From contig CALSCQ010002637.1 of the NCBI GenBank assembly GCA_943704525.1, positions 1 through 40,000 of the forward strand: a DNA stretch of 40,000 nucleotides, written 5' to 3'. Positions 21,799 to 37,836 of the stretch are shown here, one piece after another. The translations under genes and the position numbers were made by a program. Position 1 is the stretch's first letter. Each line of letters begins with the position of its first letter. Under the pieces are notes generated by a model, which worked only from the letters and a program-made list of their open reading frames with translations, searched no databases and had not been told where the DNA came from. Origin of the DNA: Pigoraptor vietnamica (lineage: Eukaryota > Opisthokonta > Filasterea).

Positions 21799-21905
21799 GT
21801 CATGACACAATGCGTAGCGCTCCACATCCCGCCCTGCAAACTCTAGACCTACCTTTCCTCGCGGCTGTCAGGTGACGTATCCTCCCGCACCCGCCTTTGC
21901 TGGGC
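21799..21905. repeat. Diverged flank repeat, copy B
   Basis: It shares GTCATG, CAATGCGT and a CAAACTCT block with the copy at 24482-24630. It ends before the G run and precedes the first member of the tandem gene family. Confidence 0.6.
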
Positions 21906-21933
21906 AGTTGTGCGGGCAGCGGGCGCGCTCAGT

Positions 21934-21990
<57 letters not shown>
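21934..21990. repeat. 57-base G homopolymer
   Basis: An uninterrupted run of 57 G bases lies about 150 bases upstream of the first tandem-family gene. It could form G-quadruplexes. The length is at the edge of what sequencing can resolve, so it may also mark a weak assembly join. Confidence 0.9.
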
Positions 21991-21991
<1 letters not shown>

Positions 21992-22139
21992 GCGGGATCG
22001 GGTATTAGGTCTGCAGTCAGGCCCGCGGAATTCACTACACGGGATCTTAGCCCCCGTGATTCACTCTGAAGATCGACTCGGGTGCAAAACGGCTGAGGGG
22101 GGCTCTTGAACGCGCGACGCCGAGGATAGTGAGCTCAGA

Positions 22140-22896
22140 ATGGAGGAAAAGACTGCGGAGGAGTGCGATGGCACGAAAAGTGAGCGCATCGCAGAGGATC
22201 AGAGTGCGGAGGAAGGCGACGAAGCGCTCGTCACTAAGGTGTGTTGAAATCCTTGCCCGGGTGATGTGTTGTGCACTAACAATGCGCCTGTAATGCAGGA
22301 GTGCCTGAAGAGGCGACAGAAGCGCGCGCGACAGAAGGAGAGAAAGCGAAAGGAGGCGGAAGAGAGGAGCAAACAGGAGGAGGAGAGAAAGAGAAAGGAG
22401 GCGGAAGAGAGGAGCAAACAGGAAGCAGAAGGGGACCACACAGGAAGGTGTGGACGACTCGTTTGTTCGCCGAGCGCCCTGCGTCCGCGTTATTGCACTG
22501 ACAACCTCGGTGTTAGGTCCAGCGGCAGTGTCGCGCGTGTCGCAGCCAGAGGCGGCCGCTCGTGCGCAGTCGCATGCCGCGGCAGAGGCAGAGAGGCGGG
22601 CGGAGGGCGACTTGAGAATTGCGGCTGAACTATTCCGACTAAGGCTCGCCATGGCTGGGAGGGAGCCGGCGGGCGATACGAGAATAATGGACGAAATCAA
22701 CCGGCTGACGCGCGCGCTGAGGACGGGGACACTGACGCTCCAGGAGCGCCTGCTGCTACTCCCGGGCAAATTCAATCGGCCGCTTGTGTTTATGAACGGG
22801 CCCAGAGGCGGCGGCGGGATGCTTGGTGTAGATTACCGCAGAATGACTCTGCCGGCGCCGGGGGAATGCATACCCCTTGACCCCTGCGCGTTTTAG
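22140..22896 (+). CDS. Tandem small-gene family, copy 1 (frame kept only with a shifted donor)
   Basis: I do not recognise this family. Exon 1 is 22140-22238, exon 2 begins at 22299, and exon 3 is 22517-22896. Exon 1 is acidic and resembles MEDKSAEE of the other copies. Exon 2 encodes a Lys/Arg/Glu-rich probable helix (RQKERKRKEAEERSKQEE), partly duplicated. Relative to copy 3, exon 2 lacks two bases near 22423. With the family donor (GTGTGG at 22448) the protein changes frame and stops at 22628 (119 residues). With a donor two bases later (GTGGAC at 22450) the conserved frame of exon 3 is restored, giving 209 residues. Exon 3 keeps the family pattern (RLTRALRTGTLTLQER) and ends differently from copy 3. 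It may be functional or a young pseudogene. Confidence 0.55.
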
Positions 22897-22962
22897 AACG
22901 GTTGGGCCCTTGAATGAAGTACACCAACCGCTACCCGGCACCATTGAAGGGTTAGGGGAACG

Positions 22963-22966
22963 TGTG

Positions 22967-22998
<32 letters not shown>

Positions 22999-23041
22999 TG
23001 CGTGTGTGTGTGTGTGCGTGTGTGTGTGTGCGTGCGTGTGT
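22963..23041. repeat. Mixed GT / CGTG microsatellite
   Basis: GT repeats alternate with GTGC and CGTG units between copies 1 and 2 of the small-gene family. Confidence 0.85.
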
Positions 23042-23518
23042 CAGTCGCTGGTGCCCTGTTATTAAGAAAACACGCCGAGCGCCGGGACAAAAGAATGGCT
23101 AGCTACGGCTGCAGTGTCAGTGTGTGCAAACCGACAAGCGAATGATCCAGTCTCTTCGGCCCACAAGACTGCTCAATCTCCGCGGGGACGTGCAACAAAG
23201 CAGCCTCAAATCTGATGCCACAAGGCCGCAGTTTCGACGCGGCCCGTTCACAGCTTCAGGTACGGCTGGACCGGTCGCTGCTCGGAGCGGCTCGGGCGGC
23301 GACTGCCGGCGCCACAGCCGTGCTGACTGTCCGCCGCTACCGAGTGCTGGATGCGCAGGGGCGCACTCAATCGTCAGCACTGCGAACTGTGTCACGAATC
23401 CATGCGTGCCGCTCTGTCGCCGCAAACCTTCAACCTCTCCTCTCAGTTTCTTCACGCGTTTTGCTCTTGGAGTACTCAGGCGGACACCATCAGTGTTGCC
23501 GCAGACTTTGGTGGATTG

Positions 23519-23526
23519 TGACGTCA
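23519..23526. promoter_or_regulatory. TGACGTCA palindrome upstream of copy 2
   Basis: A perfect CRE-type (bZIP) palindrome, 126 bases before the copy 2 ATG. Copy 3 has the same palindrome at a similar distance. A second shared block, GAAACGCGA followed by CGCGT, lies about 30-45 bases before both ATGs. Confidence 0.4.
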
Positions 23527-23651
23527 GCATAAAATTGCCGACAAGTCCCGCCCTTCGGCGGGCGGCGACCGCATCCAAGTCAAGACAACCATTACAAGAG
23601 CGTGAGGAAACGCGACCGCGTACGCACAACGCCAAGGACAGTGGGCTCACA

Positions 23652-24257
23652 ATGGAGGACAAGAGTGCGGAGGAGTGCGATGGCGCGAAAAGTGAGCGCA
23701 TCACAGACGACAAGAGTGCGGACGATGAGCGCGCCAGCAAGGTACGGAGCCGGTGTGGACTGATTTCGGGCGCACGCGCACGGCTGTCATATTGTAATAG
23801 ATGGATAAATGCATCTCTTATGCAGGAGCGCCTGAAGAAGAAAGAGAAGCGCGCGCGGCAGAAGGAGAGAAAGCGCAGGGAGGCTGAAGAGAGGCGCAAA
23901 CAGGAAGAGGGCGTGACACAAATCAAGAAAGGTCAGGGGACGGACATGAGCTCGTTTGTTGACTCCGGTCGCGTTAATGTTTCTTGGGTCCATATTCTTG
24001 CACTGACGGCAATGTCGCGCGTGTCAGAGCCAGAGGCTGTCGCTCGCGCGTCGCATACGGCGGGACAGCCGGTGCCGGCGGAACCAGAGAAGCGGGCGGA
24101 GGAACCGCGACTCGCCGCAGCACGGCAGCGGCTGAGGCGCCTGCTGAGGAGAGAGACACAGAGCGATGAAGGGACCGCGGGCAAAACTGTGTGGCTTGTG
24201 CCCAAGAATGGCGGGCAACCGAGGGCTGTAGTGGATTACAGAAATGTAAAACTCTGA
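23652..24257 (+). CDS. Tandem small-gene family, copy 2
   Basis: Unrecognised family. By comparison with copy 3, the exons are 23652-23741, 23826-23931 and 24028-24257, giving 141 residues. The N-terminus is acidic (MEDKSAEECDGAKSERI). A strongly charged helix follows (KEKRARQKERKRREAEERR). The C-terminal part begins EPEAVARASHTAG and ends VVDYRNVKL, the latter also seen as VDYRRMTLP in copy 1. The acceptor used by copies 1 and 3 (GTTAG) is deleted here; the next usable site is TGTCAG ending at 24027. Both introns also read open in frame, so an unspliced product of 202 residues is possible. The shared exon 1 and exon 2 support a real gene. Confidence 0.6.
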   Translation: MEDKSAEECDGAKSERITDDKSADDERASKVRSRCGLISGARARLSYCNRWINASLMQERLKKKEKRARQKERKRREAEERRKQEEGVTQIKKGQGTDMSSFVDSGRVNVSWVHILALTAMSRVSEPEAVARASHTAGQPVPAEPEKRAEEPRLAAARQRLRRLLRRETQSDEGTAGKTVWLVPKNGGQPRAVVDYRNVKL

Positions 24258-24481
24258 ACCGTGGGCTGTTCGTCCCTGTGTCATGCTGCTGTCAGATGGG
24301 CAGTGTAGAGCGAACGCGGAGCATCCGTGTTCTCGGTGCGCGGCTGTGGGCAGCGGAGAAACTAGCGCATCTTGTCACAAGAAACTGCCCCTGTGCTGTC
24401 TTTACAGCCGGCTGAACTTCCCCCAACAGGGGATCATGCGTCCAGTCCGTGGCGCGCGAATGTCCCTGAAAGCTGCAGCTG

Positions 24482-24630
24482 TGTCATGCATCAATGCGTG
24501 ACGGTCTCGTCGGCCTACAAACTCTCGACCTCCATTTCTCGCGACTCTCGCATGTCATATGTCGTATCCTGCCGCATCTGTCTCTGTTAGCGTGCGTTGT
24601 GGGTAGTCAGTGCGTTTCGCCGCTGGTCGT
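24482..24630. repeat. Diverged flank repeat, copy C
   Basis: Third copy of the segment found after the GBP stop codon. It shares CAATGCG, CAAACTCT, CTCGCG and GCCGCATCTGTCT with the other copies. Confidence 0.6.
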
Positions 24631-24643
24631 CTGTGGGTGAATA

Positions 24644-24651
24644 TGACGTCA
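24644..24651. promoter_or_regulatory. TGACGTCA palindrome upstream of copy 3
   Basis: A perfect CRE-type palindrome, 111 bases before the copy 3 ATG, matching that of copy 2. Confidence 0.4.
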
Positions 24652-24761
24652 GCCGCCGCACTGACCTGAAATGCCTCGAGACAGTCACGGTGACTACTCT
24701 GATGCAAGAAGCCTGACGGGAAACGCGATCGCGTGAGCGCAACAGGGATAGTGACCCCAGA

Positions 24762-25367
24762 ATGGAGGACAAAAGTGCGGAGGAGCGTAATGCCACGAAA
24801 AGTGAGCGCATCGCAGACGATAAGAGTGCGGACCAGGAAGAGCGCTCCAGTAAGGTACTGTGTGTGGACTGATTCGGGCGCACGCGCATGACTCAGATTG
24901 TAATATTGATGGACGCATCTCTTATGCAGGAGCGCCTGAAGAAAAAACAGAAGCGCGCGCGGCAAAAGGAGAGGCAGCGCAAAGAGGCGGAAGAGAGGAG
25001 CAAACAGGATGAGCAGAAGGGGACCACACAGGAAGGTGTGGACGACTAGTTTGTTGGCCGAGCACCCTGCTTCCACGTATTTGCGCTGATAACCCCAGTG
25101 TTAGGTCCAGCGGCAGAGTCGCGCGTGTCGAATACAGAGACTGTCGCTCGCGCGTCGCATACGGCTGGACGGCCGGTCCCGGCGAAACGTGAGGGTGACC
25201 CGAGAATAACGGCAGAACTCGACAGACTGACGCACGCGATGCGAACAGGGACACTGACGCCCGGTGAAGAGGCTGTGCTGCATGCGGGCAAAGCGGGTCG
25301 GAAGCTTACTTTTGTTTTCCCAAATAGCAAGCGAGCCGAATGCTTGTTGTCGATATGCGCGGGGTAA
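24762..25367 (+). CDS. Tandem small-gene family, copy 3
   Basis: Unrecognised family; this is the cleanest member. Exons 24762-24854, 24930-25035 and 25105-25367 join in frame to 153 residues, with donors GTACTG and GTGTGG and acceptors GCAG and TTAG. Residues 1-31 are acidic (MEDKSAEERNATKSERI). Residues 32-66 form a highly charged probable coiled coil or nucleic-acid-binding helix (KQKRARQKERQRKEAEERSK). The C-terminal part contains ASHTAGRPVPAK, then RITAELDRLTHAMRTGTLT. It ends LTFVFPNSKRAECLLSICAG. Without splicing, the frame stops just after exon 2, which supports intron 2. No signal peptide or membrane segment is visible. Function unknown. Confidence 0.65.
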
Positions 25368-25842
25368 CAGTCCCGCCTTGACTCGTGAAACGCGAGTGCT
25401 GCGAGGCGAAGTGCGTTTGGCCGAATGTCATGCTGCTGTAAGAACTGGGCAGTGAATGTGTACAGGCGTCAGTGTTATCGGTGTCTCGGCTGTTGACTGA
25501 CATCTTTAAGAGTGCGTACGTGGTGCGGCGACACGGTGCAGTGAAGTGAATGAATGGCACAGCCGCGTTGCCTCAGTCTCAGCACTCGGCGGCAAAGCGT
25601 GGACTGCCAGTTCTATGGGCTTGAAACTTCTGTCGGGCGTCTGAAGGGCGGAAGGTGCGATGGTCTCGCAGTTATAGGCGGTCGTTGTTTTTCTAATCAA
25701 GTGCTCTCTCTCTCGCGCATAGACCGTTACTGACGAGTAACACGAGTCTGGACGGATCACGTGACGCTCAACAACGTTATGTTGCATTGAAGCGGTCGCT
25801 TTCTCTTTCGGTAGTTTTGCCGCTGAGCGTGCGAGTGCGCGA
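25368..25842. other. Intergenic region before PHKB
   Basis: The 3' flank of tandem copy 3 is followed by the presumed PHKB promoter. Open frames here have no family resemblance. I see no RNA gene. Confidence 0.5.
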
Positions 25843-31811
<5,969 letters not shown>

Positions 31812-32018
31812 CATAAAGGGTGTGAAACGGGCGCTTGGTGCAATAACTGTCTCAGACGGCACTCAGACGGCACCGGACTGTCGTGCGCGTGCCATTCCTT
31901 CTGTCGGCAGGCGCATTATCCTCTTCTGCCCTTTCTCTACCAACTCAAAGTAACGGTCGTACTTCTGTTGCGAGTCGCCACACTTCATTGAGCCAAACCA
32001 CGCGCGGCATTCCGTCCG

Positions 32019-35000
32019 CTAGCGATTTTGCACCGTGCAGCACACGTCGTTGACGCTGACGACAGCGGTTTCGCCTCCCTCGAGCGTGACGATGACTTCG
32101 TGCTCGTCCATACTCTGCACAGTACCAGAGCTTCCCCGGTGCTCGCCCCGCAACACGCGAATCGCAGCGCCCCTCGCGGCACCCCGCGGCGGCAGACTGG
32201 CAGACACGTTCCGGTCCGGCACGGTCTCCATGCGATTACGACCACTGCGCAACAGCACACGGCACGAGCCGTCGTCCAGCACCTCCTGCACGGTGCCGCG
32301 CTCCTCGCGGCCGTCCGAGAGTCGCACAATGACGTCGAGGTGGGGCGCCACCCACCGCTCCTGAGCGTAAGGGCGGTGCGCGGGGTGCGGCGCCGGCGTC
32401 GGCATCGTGTACGGGCCGGGCGCGGGCGTCTGCGGAATGCCCGACGACGGGTACCCGTGCGCCATGTGCGGCGCGGGCGTCTCCATGTTGTAAACGCTCG
32501 ACCCGGGCGTGTGCGGGTGGTAGGCCATCGGCGTGTCCGGCACGCGATGGTGGTCGACGTACGCGTGCGCGCCGGGCGTCGGCGGAGCGTGGTCGCCGAC
32601 ACTGCCCATGGGAGTGTGCACGTTGAAGCCCCCCGGCGCAGGCGTCGCGGGAGTGTCGTGGCCACCCGCCCCGGGCGTGCGCACGTCGTAGTGGCCCGTG
32701 TGGACGGGGCGGAAGTAGCCGCTGCTCGCAATGCTGCCGGGGGTCGCCGGCGCGTGGCTGCCGTAGCGCTCTTGCTGCGCGCGGGGAAAGGAGGAGAAAT
32801 CTCAAATTAATGTATGGCGGAAAGAATCGCAACAGATAGGTGTCACGTGCGTTTTGGAGATTGCGTGCTGTGGGTGGGACGCAAATGCACTCACCGGCGT
32901 GTCCGGCGCGCGGTGGCGGTCGAAGCGATCGCCGTAGTTGTCTTCCACCGCGGGCGTCCTATGTGAAAAATACGGGGGACCGATTAGCAGGCAGAAAGAC
33001 GCACAGAAAACAAGCCAGGCTCACGTGGAGGCACGCAATTCTGCACGCGTGGTCGGGCGCAAAGACCACATACACCACATCGCATCGCACACCGCATGCA
33101 CCACATTGCAATCGCACGCCGCAATAACCCACGTCGGATTGTTCAGGTACGCAGGGTCCCACACCGGGTCGTGGCCCGGCGTGCGGCCGCCGGCGTCGAT
33201 CATGGGCGTGCGCGAGCCGTACGCGGGCGTCTGACCGCCGATGCCGACGGGGCGCGCGAACGAGGGAATCGCGGAAGACACGCGCGACACGCCGCTGCGC
33301 AATGGTGCAAGGGGAAAAAAGGGTTAGGGTATAGGCGTAAGGGGAAAGGGGGGGTTAGCAGTGGACAGGCATCAACAGTGGATATAGGTGCACAACTACG
33401 ACGCCAAGCTCTCTACGCCCTCCACGACGTCACACTGCCTCATCGCCGCAGCGCCACACAGCAACGCGCACGTGACCCACTCGAGGACGGTGATCGAGTT
33501 GACGTCGACCGAGATGACGCGCCCCTTTGCGTGGAGTTCGACGCGCACGATCGAGTCGGTCGCGTCCTTCACGATGCCCTTGAGGCCCTTGTGGGGGCCT
33601 CCCTTGATCGCCACCGTCTTGTGCAGCAGGTGCTCGTTGCGACGACCGCCACGCCCGCGTCCAAACGCACCGCCCGCAGGAGGACCTGGAGAGAACGCGC
33701 GTGACCAATGAGGCAATAGTTCGAGACGAACGTGCGAGGGGCATGTGCGCGTGCGAATCTTCACAGCCACACTTACCGCCGCCAACGAACGGCACGGCGC
33801 CCACATTGCGCTGCTGGGCATCGCGGTGCGGTGCGGGACTCGCAAGCGTAATGCGGGGAGAGCTAGGCACCGACCCCGTGCTGCCAGCAATTGCGACCGG
33901 CTGCGATTGACGCACGCAAGCGAGGAGATGCGCACGTGAGCACAAAGTGACTGCAAATGAAATGCACTCAAAGTTCGTGATGCTCACGCAATCGCAGAGT
34001 TACTGGTACGACGCTCTCGCCCATATGCATACATACAAGCAAAACGCTGGCACGCACATATGCACGCACATAGCCTACATGACGTGCAGGGGAACACAAT
34101 ACTGACCTGCTGCTTGAGCTTCGCACCCGCAAGCAGAAGGCCGCGCGTGCGCACGGCGACAATGCCCTGGTGCTCCTGTACTTCGCGCGACTGGAGAAAC
34201 GCAAACGCGCGGTAGATGTGCTTGACGGTGCCGCTCTTGCCCTGCCGAAATATATCCAGAGACGCAGCATCAGTGGCAGTACAGAGTCAACCGGTACGAA
34301 GCGACACCAAGCTCGCAACGCCATCACACACCACGCAGTCGAGCGAAGGACGGCAACAATAGAAGCTGCAAGCGGACAACACAAAAGCAAGTGCACACGT
34401 ACGCACCGAGAGCGGGCCTTCGGTAATCTGGACCATGTCGCCCTCCTTGATCGTGTTGCCTTGCGAGTCGAGCGACACGGCGTTGCGGCGGCCCAACTTG
34501 CGCGAGACCTCCTGCAGGCGCACGGGGGTGATCTGTCCGTGCTGATCCATCACGCGAAGCGACTCGCGATCGACCTTCACGACGACGCCCACGCGGTGCG
34601 CGCTGGGAGCATAGAGAGGACGCACCGTGAGCAAAAGAAAACTCCGTGGCGAAGGATACGACTCTGCTTAGAACACACAGAGGAAGAAGGCGGACGCAGT
34701 GTAAGACTCACTCGAGTTCGACAAGGTCGTAAAGCCCGTACTGTCCGAGGGCATCGAGGCCACTGGCCACTTCGGTCGCGAGCTCGAGGTCGCGCGAGAA
34801 CGCCTTGATCTGAGGGAGGAAATGGCAAGCAACACAACAGGGGTTACTTCAGCAACGCTTGCAGACACATACCCTATGCACCGTTGCACCGTTACAACAC
34901 GCACACAGACACACTCGTACGCCCTCACCCACGCACCTCCTTCTTGCTGAGATCCGACACAATGTCGATGATGTCGCCCTGCACGTTCGTCACGTGGCCA

Positions 35001-37836
35001 GTCTCCCCCTCGAAGCGGCCCTGCGTCACCTTGACGTGATCGCCAATGCGGAAGTACTTGCGCAGCTCCGACGACGAAAGGCGAATGGGCTCCTGCGCGC
35101 CGGCGAGCAAGCGACAGGACATCGTCAACAGCAGTGCAATGGACGAGCGCACACAAAGGCGAATGTGCGAGATCATCGAGCAACGACAGCAGCTCAGCGA
35201 CACGAGGGGAGTGAACCGCTCACCAGGCCCTGGACATTCGTGGGGAGCACGACGACGCTGTCGCCGTCGACCGACTGCACAGTGCCGACAAGGTTTACGA
35301 GGGAACCGCCCGTCACTTCGACGTTGTCGCCGCGCGAAAACTTCATCGGCGCCATCTTGGTCTTCGGTGCCGATCCAACTGCAACAAAAACAGTCACGTG
35401 AGGAACGGTCAACTTTTGCCCACACTGTCAGATTCGCGCATTCGTAAGTTGTCGCACGTTCAAATGTGAGCATCGTCTGCACGCAGCCCCAAAACTCACG
35501 CTCAAAGGTGCTGTCGTCCGTCTGGAAGCGCTGGAGCTCGTCGAGACTTGGCCGCACGCCCTCCGTGACGAGCGCATCGAGCGGGAATTCCTTGTAGAGA
35601 TAGCCATCGCGGTACTTTGAGTTCGCAAACAGGAAATACTCGGTGTTGTCCTCGGTCACCGTCGCAACGTCACCGCCGATGCTCCTGAAAGCGCACGTGC
35701 GTCAGAGGGACACGCATGCGAACACAACACGCACGCGTGCAATCAACGCCAAGCAGGGACAAACGTGCGCGAATGTGGCCACACGCACACACACACACAC
35801 ACAGGCGCGCACTCAACGACATCAAAGACCGCAGGGACAAAAGTGCGAGGGTATAGCCACACGCGAACACGCGCACGCTAGACAACGACATCACAACTGC
35901 AGGGGACACCCACTTGATTTCGTCAGCATTAAAGTAGTGCTGCGGGGGGCGACGCGGGGCCTTCCGCACTTTGTCATCACGATCCTGCGACAACACAACG
36001 ATCAAGTAAGTTCCTTGCGAGCGAACACGCAAGCACGCGTGAGCGGCCCAAACACCACCGACAGCCGAGCGAGAGAAGGGGGGGAGGGAGACAGTCGCAG
36101 ACTACCGTCCCTCCAAAAGCGACATCAACAAGACACAACAACGACAGTCCCCGGGGCGCAAACGCACCCTCGAATACTTCTCGCGCAGGTGGTTGAGGTC
36201 GATGCGTGGGACGAGGCGCACGAGAATTCGGTCGTCCGTGTCGTTTCCTCCGACAACCTGACCGAGGTCGTCCTTGAAGATGCCGCGCTTCACGCGCACC
36301 CACGCCTTCGCCTCCAAGCTGACCACGCGGCGCGACGTCGTCAGCACGTCGGGCATTTCGGTGAGGGGGACCATTCGCACGCCCTTGCCGTGCATCACGG
36401 CGTTGAGACCGTGGATGGCCTGCGTCGAAGCCAATGCGAAGATATCAGACAACTCAGCGTCCGTGCACGACCCATCAAGTCCACTGCAAAGCAACGCACA
36501 ACGAGACCCGCCTTCTTCACGTGTTCCTGCTTGTAGGCCTCGACGTAGATGTGCTCGCGGAGGTGGCCCACGTGGACGACCGAAATGATCTCGAGCGCCT
36601 CGGGCTTGCCCAGGCGCTCCGTGTAACGGCGCATAAGGGCGACGGCGAGGTCACGAGCGGCACCAGGCTGTAGGACGACTCATTAACACTCTCCAAACAC
36701 CAGCATGGCCTTTCACTAACCCAACAAGTGAAAGGCGCACACACACACACGCACGCACATACACACACGCACACGCACACGCAGTCGCACACAGACGCAC
36801 GCACACACAGAAGCGCACCTTGCACCCGACAATCCACAGGCTGGGGTCCTTGATCGTGGGCAGCTCCTTGTTGCGACGAAAGTCGGCCATCGAGTCCTCA
36901 TGCGCGCGCCCCTCGTCGCTCAGCTCGTCCGAACCCGACAGATCATCCTCATCCTTCTCGATGAAATCGTCCTCCTCTTCCAGTTCCCTGTCGACCTCTC
37001 GCAGGTCGTCGCCATCCGCGCCCTCACCCTCCCCCGCAGCCCCCGCGGCCTCCCTCTCGGCGCGCTTCTTCTCCAGGGCTTCGAGCTTGAGCCGGCGCGC
37101 CTCACGCCGCCGCTCCTTCTCCTGCTCGCGCTCCAGGCGAATGCGCTCGTCCTCCGCCACGCGCTTTTCGAGATCCGACAGCTTCTCCTTGAACTGAACG
37201 ACACCACCGGGGCCCGACGGCAGCTCTTTCATTTGCTCTGTTGATATAAGAGCAATAGCGCGTCAGCCCATGTTCAACTGGGAAAAAATACCGCCAATCG
37301 ACTGCTTCAAGGCAGACCAAACGGCATTCGCGCACCCAGGGAGAAGGACAGGCAACGTGCGCACACATTTTTGCAACACACGCCCACGCGGCAACCAAAC
37401 TCACTCTCGGCGAGGGCGCGCTCTTCCTCGTCGACCTCCTCCTCCTCCTCATCCTCAGACCCTTCCTCGGCCTCTTCGAGCAAAAAGCCCTCCGCACGCC
37501 GGCGCTTCTTGCGACGGCCCCCACCGCGCTCCTGCTTGCGCTTCTGCGCAACCAACGCACAGTTACACCGCCATTCTCACCACACACAGCCTGCCGTGTC
37601 CCCATGCGACCAACACGTGCCTTTGACTTTCGACTCTCTTCCTCCTCCTCCTCCTCTTCCTCTTCCTCTTCCTCCTCTTCTTCCTCCTCCTCCTCCTCTT
37701 CGTCGTCGTCGTCATCGCGCTTGCTCGCGCCGTCCTTGTCTTCGTCGTCCTCGCGCCCGTCGGCGTCCTTCTCCACTGCCTCGCCACCCTCGTCATCAGA
37801 GTCCACGACGCGCCGCTTCTTTCCCGCGCTACTCAT
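32019..37836 (-). CDS. SPT5: Transcription elongation factor SPT5 (DSIF large subunit)
   Basis: Binds SPT4 and clamps RNA polymerase II. Seventeen exons: 37621-37836, 37405-37543, 36819-37237, 36500-36667, 36168-36419, 35914-35984, 35500-35684, 35224-35378, 34937-35092, 34712-34809, 34407-34602, 34107-34241, 33777-33900, 33481-33685, 33133-33294, 32895-32958 and 32019-32774. They join in frame to 1166 residues. An acidic N-terminus with a long Glu run is followed by the NGN domain (about 250-345; DPSLWIVGCK, HIYVEAYKQEHVKKA, GVRMVPLTEM). KOW domains follow, including AWVRVKRGIFKDDLGQV, RGDNVEVTGGSLVNLVGTV, YFRIGDHVKVTQGRFEGETG and VAIKGGPHKGLKGIVKDATD. A Thr-Pro-rich C-terminal region (about 845-1050) and final KOW-like repeats (VNDVCCTVQNR end) complete it. 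Intron 1 has a GC donor. The 3' end converges on PHKB, 207 bases away. Confidence 0.93.
36420..36499 (-). other. SPT5 intron 4 inside the NGN domain (model choice)
   Basis: An 80-base intron with donor GTGCGT and acceptor GACGCAG joins HVKKAGLV to AIHGLNAV in frame. Homologues read HVKQAIEGV here, so the join matches the family in length. Reading further upstream with a tiny 24-base intron would break the frame and was rejected. Confidence 0.75.
37544..37620 (-). other. Probable GC-AG intron 1 of SPT5
   Basis: Exon 1 ends SRKSK with AAAG followed by GCACGT, and exon 2 begins after GCGCAG with KRKQERGGGRR. Both sides are phase 0. The GT sites nearby are in other phases and would break the frame, so a GC donor is the simplest solution. 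Confidence 0.65.
37636..37701. repeat. Trinucleotide-like repeat encoding a Glu run in SPT5
   Basis: CCT/CTT repeats on the plus strand read as GAG/GAA in SPT5 exon 1. They give more than 20 consecutive glutamates in the acidic N-terminus. Confidence 0.85.

Larger units (their letters stand above)
22897..23651. other. Spacer between tandem copies 1 and 2
   Basis: Apart from the GT/CGTG repeat, this 755-base stretch holds a plus-strand open frame (from 23124) that runs into copy 2. The part upstream of the copy 2 ATG shows no family resemblance. A TGACGTCA palindrome lies at 23519-23526. Confidence 0.5.
24258..24761. other. Spacer between tandem copies 2 and 3
   Basis: The 3' flank of copy 2 (about 24278-24350) resembles that of copy 3 (about 25427-25495), sharing GTCATGCTGCTGT and GGGCAGTG. 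The middle holds flank repeat copy C. The right end holds the copy 3 promoter region with TGACGTCA. Confidence 0.5.

Noticed and set aside
22965-23041. CRISPR-like or satellite array
   Set aside because: The units are simple GT/CGTG microsatellite with no spacers.
36484-36507. Apparent frameshift or 24-base micro-intron in the SPT5 NGN domain
   Set aside because: A normal 80-base intron (36420-36499, GTGCGT to GACGCAG) joins the exons in frame and matches the family length, so neither explanation is needed.
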